The notes: a model not told the origin generated them from the sequence alone. A DNA stretch of 64,000 nucleotides from G963665595 sp963665595 (GCA_963665595.2 CAXXJK010000009.1:351446-415445); one strand, 5' to 3'. Shown: positions 1 to 7,924, counted from the stretch's first letter. Translations and numbers: made by a program.

Positions 1-1183
1 TAGCGAGCGGCGATATTTCCAACGGATACTCAGTTACAAATGTTGGCTCAATAATTGAATGCTCTATATGTTGGTCGTACAATTCCGCAATAATCTTACC
101 TACACCCCATGATGCGTGTACCTGAACACCATGGCGCGAGGCAATATCTGCCACCTCTTCGCGGGTTTGAGTGTAGGACAGTTCCTCCCCCACAAACCGT
201 GATACCAGATCGATCATTGGTGCAGAAGGCCATTCACCTGATACATCAATAGGCTGGCCTTGATATTCGATCAATAACGAACCCTTCGCAGCAAGACAAG
301 CGGCCTGTATCAGCGCACGAGTAAGTATTTTCATACCGTTGAGATCAGTGTATGCCTGGTACGCTTCAAGCGTAGTAAACTCAGGATTATGCGTCTGATC
401 CATACCTTCGTTGCGAAAACTCCGGTTCATCTCAAAGACACGTTCAAATCCACCTACCAGCAGACGCTTGAGATGGAGCTCTGGAGCAATGCGCAGATAA
501 AAATCTCGGTCTAGCGCATTATGATGCGTGACGAACGGGCGGGCAGTCGCGCCACCTTGAATAGCATGAAGCATAGGCGTTTCTACTTCAACGAACCCTT
601 GTGCTTCAGCTTCTCGGCGTAATGCCGACATGATTTTAAATCGAGCCTGAAATACGGCGCGCACCTCAGCATTAACTGCAAGATCTACGTATCGTTGACG
701 ATAGCGTGCCTCTTTGTCGGTAAGCCCATGAAACTTCTCAGGCAATGGGCGCAAGGACTTGGTAAGCAGTTTAAGCACTGTGGGAGCCACGGACAGTTGG
801 CCACGCTTAGTGCGTGTAATGGTTCCCGTCGCGCCTATCCAGTCGCCAACATCAAACTCTTTCATCTGCGCATAGGGTTCTTCGCCGAGAACATCAACAC
901 GACAGAAAAGCTGTATGTCTCCTGTTGCATCGCGCAACACGATAAAACAGATTTTCCCTTGATCCCTAATGGCCACTATACGGCCAGCAACGCTCACCTC
1001 GTCTGTAGTCGATTCAGCATTTTCGAGAGTAGCGTAGGTATCTTCCAGTTCGTCAACACGAGCCGAAACATCCCATCTATGCGCGTAAGCTTCCCTTCCA
1101 GATTCAAGCAGCGCAGTACGCTTATTCATCCGAACCTGTATGGGATCATCTTCGATAATCTGTCTAGTATCTTCTTCGCTCAT
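1..1183 (-). CDS. lysS: lysyl-tRNA synthetase, class II (partial, runs off left edge)
   Basis: Attaches lysine to tRNA-Lys in the cytoplasm using ATP. About 394 codons are visible; the end of the catalytic domain, with motif 3, lies outside the window. The N-terminal part reads as the OB-fold anticodon-binding domain (a VAGRIVAIRDQGK-like strand near residues 65-80). The class II core follows, with motif 2 RSFRNEGMDQTHNPEF near residue 255. The ATG at 1181-1183 has a GGGGA ribosome site upstream. It lies 36 bases after the greA stop, so greA-lysS is probably one transcript. Identity rests on family motifs and is secure. Confidence 0.96.
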   Translation of the reverse strand, partial: MSEEDTRQIIEDDPIQVRMNKRTALLESGREAYAHRWDVSARVDELEDTYATLENAESTTDEVSVAGRIVAIRDQGKICFIVLRDATGDIQLFCRVDVLGEEPYAQMKEFDVGDWIGATGTITRTKRGQLSVAPTVLKLLTKSLRPLPEKFHGLTDKEARYRQRYVDLAVNAEVRAVFQARFKIMSALRREAEAQGFVEVETPMLHAIQGGATARPFVTHHNALDRDFYLRIAPELHLKRLLVGGFERVFEMNRSFRNEGMDQTHNPEFTTLEAYQAYTDLNGMKILTRALIQAACLAAKGSLLIEYQGQPIDVSGEWPSAPMIDLVSRFVGEELSYTQTREEVADIASRHGVQVHASWGVGKIIAELYDQHIEHSIIEPTFVTEYPLEISPLA

Positions 1184-1219
1184 GGTTTGAATCTCTGTTC
1201 CCCTATATAAGGTTTCAGA

Positions 1220-1690
1220 TTAATGAGTAATCTTGAGAACCGTAAACTTCATCTTGCGGCCCGTAGGACCTTCGCAGTCAACCGTATCGCCCTTCTTGGC
1301 ACCAATAAGTGATGCGCCAACGGGCGATTCATTGGAAATCCGCCCAACCGAAGAATCGGCTTCGGCGGCCCCAACTATAACAAATGTTCTCTCTGCACCC
1401 GTATCCGTTTGGACAAGTACCGTTGAGCCGACCGCAATCTTTGCAGATCGCTTCGGGACTTCGGCAATAGTTGCATTTGATAAAATCTGATTTATTTCAG
1501 CGATACGACCTTCAAGCCATGCTTGTTCATTTTTCGCATCATCATATTCAGAGTTTTCAGAAATGTCGCCAAACTCACGCGCAACCCGAATACGCTCGCC
1601 GATTTCAGCGCGCCTATCTGTCTCAAGAACATGAAGTTCCTGCTCAAGCTTCTCTTTGCCCTCAGGCGTTAGAACATATTCTTTGCCCAT
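1220..1690 (-). CDS. greA: transcription elongation factor GreA
   Basis: Rescues backtracked RNA polymerase by stimulating its intrinsic transcript cleavage. The 156 residues match the family length. An N-terminal antiparallel coiled coil (about residues 5-75) carries the acidic tip in REFGDISENSEYDDAK, and the C-terminal FKBP-like half contains SPVGASLIGAKKGD. An in-frame start eight codons upstream is possible, but the ATG at 1688-1690 has GAGGAG nine bases before it and gives the usual MGKEYVLTPEG start. It precedes lysS in the same orientation. Confidence 0.96.
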   Translation of the reverse strand: MGKEYVLTPEGKEKLEQELHVLETDRRAEIGERIRVAREFGDISENSEYDDAKNEQAWLEGRIAEINQILSNATIAEVPKRSAKIAVGSTVLVQTDTGAERTFVIVGAAEADSSVGRISNESPVGASLIGAKKGDTVDCEGPTGRKMKFTVLKITH

Positions 1691-1793
1691 CGTATTCTCC
1701 TCGCGATGTCGCATTTGGTATCTTTAACACACTTTGCATGGTGCAATATCAACTAAACACCGAAGCCATTCAGCCGATAAGTGAAGGCTAGAT

Positions 1794-1820
1794 AGTATAA
1801 CAAAGACGCGGTATGCGCAA
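1794..1820 (-). promoter_or_regulatory. weak candidate promoter for greA-lysS
   Basis: On the minus strand TATACT (1794-1799) lies 15 bases after TTGCGC (1815-1820). The spacing is short and the -35 is poor, and the elements overlap the hairpin that ends tatA. It is listed because no better promoter is visible upstream of greA. Confidence 0.25.
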
Positions 1821-1844
1821 CGGCTGATGCACATACCGCGTCTT
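1803..1844 (-). terminator. hairpin terminator after tatA
   Basis: Thirteen-base inverted repeat AAGACGCGGTATG (1803-1815) and its complement (1832-1844), with a 16-base loop. On the minus strand it lies 17 bases after the tatA stop and is followed by TTTGTTATACT. The U-tract is interrupted, so strength is uncertain. Confidence 0.6.
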
Positions 1845-1861
1845 ATACTATTAAACGCCAG

Positions 1862-2125
1862 TTACTGCTGAGTAGTTGTCTTATTCTCAGCTGGAGCAGG
1901 TGCAGGAGCAGGAGCCGGGGCCGGAGCTGGTGCGGCGGCAGTAGCAGCAACGCCAGCGGAAGCTTCCTTCGTGCTCTCTTCAGAGCCACTCAGTCCTTCT
2001 CGAACATTTTTTACGGTCTTGCCGAGAGAAGCACCCAATTTCGGAAGATTCTTAGGACCGAAAATAAGAAGAACGACGATTAAAATAACGATAAGCTCCG
2101 GAAGCCCAAGTCCGAATAACTTCAT
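1862..2125 (-). CDS. tatA: Sec-independent protein translocase TatA/TatE-type subunit
   Basis: Pore-forming subunit of the twin-arginine translocase, which exports folded proteins. The 87 residues hold one N-terminal membrane segment (about 4-21) followed by the FGPK hinge and an amphipathic helix NLPKLGASLGKTVKNVREGL, the classic TatA layout. The tail is a low-complexity run of seven Pro-Ala pairs. A GTG three codons upstream is possible, but AGGTGG sits better before the ATG at 2123-2125. tatC is not in the window. The short length and lack of an extended acidic tail favour TatA over TatB. An NlpC/P60 protein with a Tat-type signal lies 1 kb away. Confidence 0.9.
   Translation of the reverse strand: MKLFGLGLPELIVILIVVLLIFGPKNLPKLGASLGKTVKNVREGLSGSEESTKEASAGVAATAAAPAPAPAPAPAPAPAENKTTTQQ
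1889..1933 (-). repeat. hexanucleotide Pro-Ala repeat in tatA
   Basis: Tandem CCN-GCN codons encoding seven Pro-Ala pairs in the cytoplasmic tail of TatA. Such tracts can change copy number by slippage; copies here are imperfect at third positions. Confidence 0.8.
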
Positions 2126-2273
2126 TACTACCACCTACCTGTGTCGTGTTCAACGATATCCGTTGCGGTCATACTACCACACTACTTCTGATTGCTATAC
2201 AGAGACATTAAATATCCGCAATCATCGATTTTTCCACAAACAGATGTGCAGAAAAAACCGCAAAAGATGAATC

Positions 2274-2350
2274 TGGTCGGGATGACAGGATTTGAACCTG
2301 CGGCCTCTGCGTCCCGAACGCAGCGCGCTACCAAACTGCGCCACATCCCG
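2274..2350 (-). tRNA. tRNA-Pro, anticodon CGG
   Basis: A full 77-base tRNA on the minus strand. The acceptor arms CGGGATG and CATCCCG pair fully, the D arm is GCGCAGTTTGGTAGCGC, the anticodon stem CTGCG/CGCAG encloses loop TTCGGGA (anticodon CGG, reads CCG), and the T arm contains GGTTCAAATCC. The 3' CCA is encoded in the DNA. No other tRNA lies beside it. Confidence 0.97.
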
Positions 2351-2359
2351 ACGCAAAGT

Positions 2360-2387
2360 GATATACTACCAAACTTATCTTTTTGAA
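2360..2387 (-). promoter_or_regulatory. candidate promoter for tRNA-Pro
   Basis: Minus-strand TTCAAA (2382-2387), 16-base spacer, TATATC (2360-2365), about ten bases before the tRNA 5' end. Each hexamer matches the vegetative consensus at four of six positions. Confidence 0.35.
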
Positions 2388-2632
2388 TAACGCCAATGAG
2401 AAAAATATCCCATTAATCAGCGAGTGTCCACAACTCAAAACTTCTCGCTGAAAACAAGGGGCACGGTATTAGCTCGGTTGCAGACTCAAATTTCGCGATT
2501 TTTATTAACTTTCTCGCCTCATCAATCTAATTCTGCATACAATAGTATTGGTATCCACGCCATGATGCCCTATGAGCAAGAACTATCTTGGCGCAGAATG
2601 CCCAGAAGCCGGAAAGAGACAGAGGGGATTGC

Positions 2633-3061
2633 ATGTATCAAAAACGTGTTTCAAATGTTCGTCGTATTGTCACAGCGGGCGCAGCCATTATTTGGGCACT
2701 TTGCATATTCATGTTCTCGAGCATACCAGGAGACTCATTGCCAGACCTTGCAAAAGGTCCTCTTTCCTACTTGGGACATTTCTGCGAATATTTGATTCTC
2801 GGCATTCTCATAACCACAGCGTGCGCCTCGCCGAATGTTCCCTTATGGAAAGCGGCGCTCCTCGGCCTTGCCCTTGCAGCATTTTACGGAGCAGTGGATG
2901 AATTTCATCAGTCTTTCGTCAGCGGACGCTACTGCGATATTGCAGACTGGCTCACTGATGTCGCAGGAGCACTCGTAGGCTCCCTCGGCGCCATCTTCGT
3001 GATCAGTCGACGGAAGGTAATTGAAAGTCGCGCGCAAGACAACGCACGCAAACAAAATTAA
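2633..3061 (+). CDS. VanZ-like family membrane protein
   Basis: Small membrane protein (142 residues) with about four hydrophobic segments: residues 8-28, 40-60, 66-88 and 105-122. Between segments three and four is the VanZ-family motif VDEFHQ, in YGAVDEFHQSFVSGR, followed by DIADWLTDVAGALVG. VanZ-like proteins are linked to low-level teicoplanin resistance in some Gram-positives, but the biochemical role of stand-alone members is unknown. The ATG at 2633 has AGAGGGG seven bases upstream; a TTG 15 codons earlier has no ribosome site. It stands alone and converges with the NlpC/P60 gene. Confidence 0.85.
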   Translation: MYQKRVSNVRRIVTAGAAIIWALCIFMFSSIPGDSLPDLAKGPLSYLGHFCEYLILGILITTACASPNVPLWKAALLGLALAAFYGAVDEFHQSFVSGRYCDIADWLTDVAGALVGSLGAIFVISRRKVIESRAQDNARKQN

Positions 3062-3065
3062 GATT

Positions 3066-3109
3066 CTCTCAATTTCTGAGCGCCTACCAACGAGCGGGGA
3101 ATTTGAGAG
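3066..3109. terminator. possible shared terminator between convergent genes
   Basis: Inverted repeat CTCTCAATTTCT (3066-3077) with GGAATTTGAGAG (3098-3109), one internal mismatch, in the 59-base gap between the ends of the VanZ-like and NlpC/P60 genes. There is no good U-tract on either strand. Confidence 0.35.
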
Positions 3110-3120
3110 TTCAAAGTGTT

Positions 3121-4239
3121 CTAATACGGCCGGAGTGCCAGTGAGAATGTGGAAATTCCCGTTGAAACAATGACACCAACGCCATAATCTGAGGCATGAA
3201 CATAGGTGTTGTTACCCGCATATATGCCCACATGTCCAGATTTCCAAAGGACATCGCCCGGCACCGCATTTGAAAGAGAGACATGCTGCATGCCACTATA
3301 CTGCGTGCTAGAAGTTCCCGGTATGGAGATACCCACCTGTGCATAGCACCATCGAGTTAATCCCGAGCAGTCAAACGACCAAGGGCCATTGCGACGGCCA
3401 GATTCTTGCGTATATTCCGATCCAACTCGTGAATAAGCTGCTGCCACTATGTCATTGTTTCCATCATAGTCCGCACCATAGTTACCGCTGGGCTCTGATG
3501 ACGAATCATTGTCAGATGATGAATTCGATCCCGAAGAATTCGCTGGGCTAGCCGCTAAAGCCGCCTGTGCCGCTGCACGCGATGCCGCCTCCTGCGCCGC
3601 TTGTTCCTGCGCTATCAAGCTGGAAACCTCTGCGTCAAGATTCGACACCGTCTTTTGATACAAATTGACAGAACTTTGTAATGCTGTTTGAGCTGCAGCT
3701 GCTTCCTCAAGTTTATCCTGCGCAATCTGCGCTTGACCTGCATATTCCTTACGTGCCGCTTCTGCTTCAGCACGTGCGGCATTTGTCTGCTCAATGAGTT
3801 GGTTGTCCTCCTCGTTGAGCATGTTCAAAATATTCCACGTATTGGTAAAATCGGTAAACGATGCGGCTCCGAGCAAAACATCGAGATAGGATACAGAGCC
3901 ATTCTTGTACATGTTCACCGCACGACTGGAGAGTTTCCCCTGAGCTGAATCGATGATTGCTTCAGCAACATCAATGCGCTTTTGAGCTTCGTCCATTGCT
4001 GCGATGGCGGCATCATATTCATCAAGTGCCGTGTAGTAATTGTCAGACGCAATCTCAAGTTGCCCCATGAGGTTTGACAGCGTGGCGCGGGCGGCATTTG
4101 CCTGTGCCTGTGCTTCAGCAGAAGTGATGGCAAAAGCTGGCTTTACCAAACCAAGCTGAGAGAAACCCACACCGGCAAAAAGCAGAGCGGAGGCAGCCAT
4201 AAACGTACGACGAGTAAGCTTTGCATCAGGTATCTGCAT
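3121..4239 (-). CDS. secreted NlpC/P60 cell-wall hydrolase with twin-arginine-type signal and coiled coil
   Basis: Probable peptidoglycan endopeptidase acting outside the membrane. The 372 residues start with a signal (1-37) containing TRRTFM and a hydrophobic stretch ending AFA, typical of twin-arginine export. An Ala/Glu-rich coiled coil (about 38-225) and a Ser/Asn linker (about 232-265) follow. The C-terminal NlpC/P60 domain has Cys291 in FDCSGL, His336 in SGHVGIY and His348 in VHAS, so the catalytic triad is complete. The coiled coil plus NlpC layout resembles RipA/PcsB-type hydrolases used in cell separation; that role is inferred. The ATG at 4237-4239 has GGGAG upstream; the in-frame start at 4284 does not. 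Confidence 0.93.
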   Translation of the reverse strand: MQIPDAKLTRRTFMAASALLFAGVGFSQLGLVKPAFAITSAEAQAQANAARATLSNLMGQLEIASDNYYTALDEYDAAIAAMDEAQKRIDVAEAIIDSAQGKLSSRAVNMYKNGSVSYLDVLLGAASFTDFTNTWNILNMLNEEDNQLIEQTNAARAEAEAARKEYAGQAQIAQDKLEEAAAAQTALQSSVNLYQKTVSNLDAEVSSLIAQEQAAQEAASRAAAQAALAASPANSSGSNSSSDNDSSSEPSGNYGADYDGNNDIVAAAYSRVGSEYTQESGRRNGPWSFDCSGLTRWCYAQVGISIPGTSSTQYSGMQHVSLSNAVPGDVLWKSGHVGIYAGNNTYVHASDYGVGVIVSTGISTFSLALRPY

Positions 4240-4729
4240 CTTCTTCTCCCAACAAACAGACGACGTTTTAATACGTAACGTCAAAACCGCATCAACGGCA
4301 AATGGCTCAATTAGAATGTGTTCAAAACCTCGTAGCGTGTTTATGCATCAATATTCAGGTTTAAGTGGTCAGATCGACCTCACGGGTATTATGCTAACAA
4401 ATAACACCACCGGGAACAACGCGATCATCCATTCTTCATTTAAATAAGTATAAATAGCTTCTGCGTTGTCGCATACAATAGGCCTTGCGCCGATTTTTCC
4501 TTCAAACGCGCCTGTCTGTTGCTAAAATGGTTCTCCTCTTGTGCGATAAACTGTGAATTTTTCCTAAGACCGCCGGCATTCACTCACCTCAAATATATTG
4601 TTAACACTATGACCACAGAGGACAAAGCGACACCCCTAGTAACCGAAATCACTGGGGGTGTAGCAGACTGGCTGATCTTTAAACATACATTCACAATCTG
4701 GCATACGATTGAGACTGCCATCCTACCAT
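4240..4729. other. 490-base intergenic region between NlpC/P60 and formate channel genes
   Basis: No convincing gene. It holds the terminator of the formate-channel gene (4630-4661) and, on the minus strand, the leader of the NlpC/P60 gene. A weak minus-strand promoter (TTGTTC, 17 bases, TAGCAT, near 4389-4417) is possible. A ribosome-site-like AGAGGAGAACC on the minus strand (about 4528-4538) is not followed by a normal start codon. I looked for the c-di-AMP (ydaO) riboswitch often found before actinobacterial NlpC/P60 genes and did not recognise it. Confidence 0.6.
4630..4661 (-). terminator. hairpin terminator after formate/nitrite channel gene
   Basis: Eleven-base stem ACACCCCTAGT / ACTGGGGGTGT with one G-T pair and a ten-base loop, 69 bases after the gene's stop on the minus strand. 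It is followed by CGCTTTGTCC, a weak U-tract. Confidence 0.5.
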
Positions 4730-5581
4730 TTACGCATGTGTGGCTTTCTTCTGATATATAAATGAATAGGCAAGCCCCACGAATATGGCTCCACCAATAA
4801 TGTTTCCTATGGTAGCGCCGGAAATATTGTAAAAAATGCCGCTCCAATCCAACACGTCAATGTTCGCGGAACCCGTATAGGAAAATCCCGAAAGTTTGGT
4901 AATTAGCGCCATGGGCAGGAAGAACATATTTGCCACGCAATGCTCAAATCCACAAGTTACAAATGCCATAACCGGTAGTATGGAAGTAAATATCTTGTCT
5001 ATTACTGTTCTTCCCGCAAAAGACATCCATACAGCCAGACACACAAGAAAATTGCAGAGAATACCTCGAAACAAGATAGTCATCCAAGGCAGATCAATCT
5101 TTGCACATGCGACATTAATCATCGCGTTGCCAACGTTTCCCCCATTCATCAAGGCGGAATTGGCAAAAAATACGAGGCACACCAGCAACAATGAGCCAAT
5201 AAAGTTACCGCCCCACACCAACACCCAATTTTTCAGCAGATCATTCCAGGCTATGCGCTCGCAACGCCGTGCGCAGACCATAAGATTATTCCCCGTAAAT
5301 AACTCAGCTCCACCCACCACAACGCATATAAGGCCGACAGAAAAGCACACGCCTCCTAGTACCTGAGACGAGGCAAAAGACAAGCTTGAGTCTGATTTGA
5401 TGAAGAGCATGAACAGGGCACCCGCTCCTATGAACATGCCCGCCATGATAGCTGAAACAAAACACCGCACGGGTGATATTGACGCCTTGCCCTCAGCAAT
5501 CGTTACTGCCTTTTGCATGATTTCTGCACCGCTGCGGCAATCAGGCCTCAGCTCATTTCCAGTCTCTCGCTTCGTTTCCAT
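4730..5581 (-). CDS. formate/nitrite transporter family channel (FocA/NirC-like)
   Basis: Membrane channel for formate or nitrite. The 283 residues have about six hydrophobic segments and the family signatures GGAELFTGNN (near residue 92) and GFEHCVANMF (near residue 195); the GFEHCVAN loop belongs to the conserved pore region. No pyruvate formate-lyase, nitrite reductase or formate dehydrogenase gene is next to it, so the substrate cannot be assigned. The ATG at 5579-5581 has AAGGAAGG upstream; a TTG start at 5617 has none. A good promoter lies about 180 bases upstream, so the transcript has a long leader. It ends at its own hairpin. Confidence 0.93.
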   Translation of the reverse strand: METKRETGNELRPDCRSGAEIMQKAVTIAEGKASISPVRCFVSAIMAGMFIGAGALFMLFIKSDSSLSFASSQVLGGVCFSVGLICVVVGGAELFTGNNLMVCARRCERIAWNDLLKNWVLVWGGNFIGSLLLVCLVFFANSALMNGGNVGNAMINVACAKIDLPWMTILFRGILCNFLVCLAVWMSFAGRTVIDKIFTSILPVMAFVTCGFEHCVANMFFLPMALITKLSGFSYTGSANIDVLDWSGIFYNISGATIGNIIGGAIFVGLAYSFIYQKKATHA

Positions 5582-5760
5582 TGTCCCACGACCTTCCTTT
5601 TTACTTTGTCTCGCCAAATCATCGAATATACGCGTCTTCTTTGAATAAGAGCGTATACGCCTCTAGACGTCGTCCCGTAGAACTAGGCGTTTGCAACATA
5701 TATGTCTGTAGAAATATGGTCCGTTAACAGCTGGTATGCGTAAATTCGATTTTTGGAATC

Positions 5761-5788
5761 ATTAACTTTGTAGTGGTTACAATGTCAA
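5761..5788 (-). promoter_or_regulatory. promoter for formate/nitrite channel gene
   Basis: Minus-strand TTGACA (5783-5788), a full -35 match, a 16-base spacer, then GTTAAT (5761-5766), four of six for the -10. It would give a leader of about 170 bases. Confidence 0.5.
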
Positions 5789-5868
5789 TTGTAGGAAGTA
5801 ATAGTTCCGCAGGCGGTGGAACACATGCCACAGCCGGACACGCCACACAGGTTTTGTCGGACAAAACA

Positions 5869-5904
5869 ATGCCCCCGTCTGCACAGATGTGTAGCAGGGG
5901 GCAT
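5869..5904 (-). terminator. hairpin terminator after the Ser/Asn-rich lipoprotein gene
   Basis: ATGCCCCC (5869-5876) pairs with GGGGGCAT (5897-5904), with a partly structured loop. It lies 19 bases after the stop on the minus strand and is followed by TGTTTTGTCC. Confidence 0.6.
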
Positions 5905-5923
5905 GAAGGATTCAATCAATGCT

Positions 5924-6457
5924 TTATGCTGTCTGAGCCCAAGGATCTCCGTACTTGTCTACATACAGCGTGATGCGCGATATGCTGAAAAGGTCGAGAT
6001 CGTAAAATGAATATTCATTATTATAGGCATCCGTAACCATAAGATCCCAATATTGAGAAGTCTCTGATGTCGAGAATCTAATGGTGGTACTCTTTCCTGC
6101 ACCCAAAACATCGGCGCCGAGAACATCCTCTTCCCAGCTATCAGAAGTAACCGGAGACACATACAGCCCATAAATGGTGAAACCCATATTATTTACAAGA
6201 GTAAAGTCTTGAGAATGTGCTCGCGAGGTAGTGCCCGGAGTCTGACTGCCAGAACTTGAACTTGAGGAGTTTGAATTGGAATTTGTATTGGAATTCGAGT
6301 TTGATGATCCAGAATTTGTCGAAGACGAATTCTGAGAATTGCTCTGAGTATTTGTTGTACTCGTGCTTGCCGCTGGCTGCCCAAAACATCCCGTCAACAA
6401 ACAAGCACAAAAGATTGCAGACAGCATAACACCAACGATACATTTAGTTTTCCTCAT
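5924..6457 (-). CDS. Ser/Asn-rich secreted lipoprotein, function unknown
   Basis: A 177-residue predicted lipoprotein. The signal peptide ends in the lipobox LLTGC (Cys near residue 24), so the mature protein should be lipid-anchored outside the membrane. Residues 30-80 are a Ser/Asn/Thr linker made by near-repeats of AGC/AAT codons. The C-terminal domain (about 82-177) contains NNMGFTIYGLYVSP and ADVLGAGKSTTIRF, a pattern I associate with small beta-rich domains of secreted bacterial proteins of unknown role. The ATG at 6455-6457 has GAGGGTGG upstream; the start ten codons earlier is less likely. It has its own promoter and terminator. Confidence 0.85.
   Translation of the reverse strand: MRKTKCIVGVMLSAIFCACLLTGCFGQPAASTSTTNTQSNSQNSSSTNSGSSNSNSNTNSNSNSSSSSSGSQTPGTTSRAHSQDFTLVNNMGFTIYGLYVSPVTSDSWEEDVLGADVLGAGKSTTIRFSTSETSQYWDLMVTDAYNNEYSFYDLDLFSISRITLYVDKYGDPWAQTA
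6248..6357 (-). repeat. degenerate Ser/Asn codon repeat in lipoprotein gene
   Basis: Irregular tandem repeats of AAT/TCC/AGT-type codons encoding the Ser/Asn linker between the lipid anchor and the C-terminal domain. Copies are imperfect; boundaries are approximate. Confidence 0.6.
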
Positions 6458-6539
6458 ACAAACCACCCTCTTTCTGATCTGATTCAATAAAAAATACCCT
6501 AGCTGCGCTGAACAGACTTTACCTCAATAAAGTACAACG

Positions 6540-6568
6540 ATTATAGCATGTTCGGTTATAGGCATAAA
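6540..6568 (-). promoter_or_regulatory. promoter for the lipoprotein gene
   Basis: Minus-strand TATAAT (6540-6545), a perfect -10, with TTTATG (6563-6568) 17 bases upstream. The -35 is weak. It lies about 80 bases before the gene's start. Confidence 0.45.
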
Positions 6569-6649
6569 ACAATTTAGATACCATTGGAAGACGAATGGAG
6601 ACCAGTCGGCTGATTATTTCTTCTGACTATTCAAAACACGCGCTGATTC

Positions 6650-7816
6650 CTATATTCGACACACACCAGAAGCTTTGATAAACAATGCACGTGCTATAAT
6701 CGCCGAAATTGTGGCGACCGCTATACCTACAAATACAATCGCGGGAAGTCCAAAAAGCAGCAAGCCTGAAACAACCATGGCAATTGCGCCAACTATTTCA
6801 AGGATACGGCTATCGTGAAACAGACAGTCAAATCCTCTATCTGGCATCATCAAAGCATCAATCAATGCAATCACGGCAAACGCAATCGCCAGTGCCCCCG
6901 CGAGTAATATACAAGAACTCATATCAAGTGGATCTCCAGGTGCCATGATTATCCTTGGCATGATCACGCCAAGAACTGCGATAGAAGCTGCTAAGGGGAA
7001 ATGAAGATACTGAATAAGGTTACGACGCAGCGCGCTCTTCGGCGGAGTGCGCACTGCTATCTGATCAAAATACAACCAGAATAATCCGGTCACTAACACC
7101 TGTCCGCATATAGCCGTAAACCATGAAAAGGGAGAATATATCGTCGATTCATTCATGCCGAAGGCAATCGACAAAACCGCTTCGCCGAGTACGATTATGG
7201 TAAAGAGTCCGAATCGTTCAGTGAGATGATTGGTGGAAAGTTGGGGAAGATTATCTTGAGCATGGGCAGTGAGAAGTGGTCCCGCAAGATCGCTTATGAG
7301 CGCCAACAACACTACCCACCAGCCTCCAGGAATACCTATCAATAACGCAATCGCCCAGAGCGTAATACTGATCACGTGAAAGATGGCCAAATACCGAGCT
7401 TGGCGCATGCAATACGGACTATGATGCCCCCCACGCAACCAAAGTGACATGATGTAGGCATTCGCAGCCATATACGCAACGCCAAATATCCTGAATCCGT
7501 CAGTTCCTCCTATATTAGCGCCTATTGCCATGCCCACAACACTCGCCATAACAGTCAGAAGCGATATTCGAAACCCCACATCATCGGTCTCGAAACGATC
7601 GGCATATATGGCACTGTGGCGCCATATAATCCACATTGATGCAAACATCAAGATATATTGTGCAAACTCTTCAAGAGTTATCTGATGGGCTAAGTCATGG
7701 CCTAGAGCTGAGATCACCGCAACAAAAGCAAGGTCAAAAAACAATTCGAGCCAGCCGACCCGACGGTCTTCCTCTTCCTCGCCATTACGAAATATGGGTG
7801 GTTTCCATAACCTCAT
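6650..7816 (-). CDS. low temperature requirement A (LtrA) family membrane protein
   Basis: Polytopic membrane protein of 388 residues with about twelve hydrophobic segments. The N-terminus carries the LtrA-family hallmark RRVGWLELFFDLAFV, and TERFGLFTIIVLGEAVL lies near residue 205. LtrA was named for a Listeria mutant that failed to grow in the cold; the molecular function of the family is not established. The ATG at 7814-7816 has AGGGG six bases upstream. It has its own candidate promoter and no functional link to its neighbours is visible. Confidence 0.9.
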   Translation of the reverse strand: MRLWKPPIFRNGEEEEDRRVGWLELFFDLAFVAVISALGHDLAHQITLEEFAQYILMFASMWIIWRHSAIYADRFETDDVGFRISLLTVMASVVGMAIGANIGGTDGFRIFGVAYMAANAYIMSLWLRGGHHSPYCMRQARYLAIFHVISITLWAIALLIGIPGGWWVVLLALISDLAGPLLTAHAQDNLPQLSTNHLTERFGLFTIIVLGEAVLSIAFGMNESTIYSPFSWFTAICGQVLVTGLFWLYFDQIAVRTPPKSALRRNLIQYLHFPLAASIAVLGVIMPRIIMAPGDPLDMSSCILLAGALAIAFAVIALIDALMMPDRGFDCLFHDSRILEIVGAIAMVVSGLLLFGLPAIVFVGIAVATISAIIARALFIKASGVCRI

Positions 7817-7866
7817 AGGATGCCCCTATCAAACAACCTCTAGTAGAACTACACGTTAATAGAAAT

Positions 7867-7895
7867 ATTGTGACGGGTAACATGAGACTATTCAA
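7867..7895 (-). promoter_or_regulatory. candidate promoter for ltrA-family gene
   Basis: Minus-strand TTGAAT (7890-7895), 17-base spacer, CACAAT (7867-7872); four of six matches in each hexamer, 50 bases before the start codon. Confidence 0.4.
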
Positions 7896-7924
7896 CACCT
7901 GAAATTACCGGACAGCCTAAATAT

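Larger units (their letters stand above)
5582..5923. other. 342-base intergenic region with terminator, palindrome and promoter
   Basis: No gene seen. In minus-strand order it holds the lipoprotein terminator, a tight 17-base palindrome (5851-5867), the promoter for the channel gene, and a leader of about 170 bases. The leader contains a possible stem ACGCCT/AGGCGT and a perfect ten-base palindrome GCGTATACGC (5651-5660). No known riboswitch was recognised. Confidence 0.6.

Noticed and set aside
695..1210. 171-codon plus-strand ORF opposite lysS
   Set aside because: It lies fully inside a well-supported gene on the other strand and its product resembles nothing known.
4240..4620. c-di-AMP (ydaO) riboswitch before the NlpC/P60 gene
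   Set aside because: Often found before actinobacterial wall hydrolases, but its conserved segments were not recognised on the minus strand. A covariance-model scan would settle it.
5641..5700. THF-type riboswitch fragment before the formate/nitrite channel
   Set aside because: A CTACGGGA string resembles part of one THF motif, but the flanking stems do not form.
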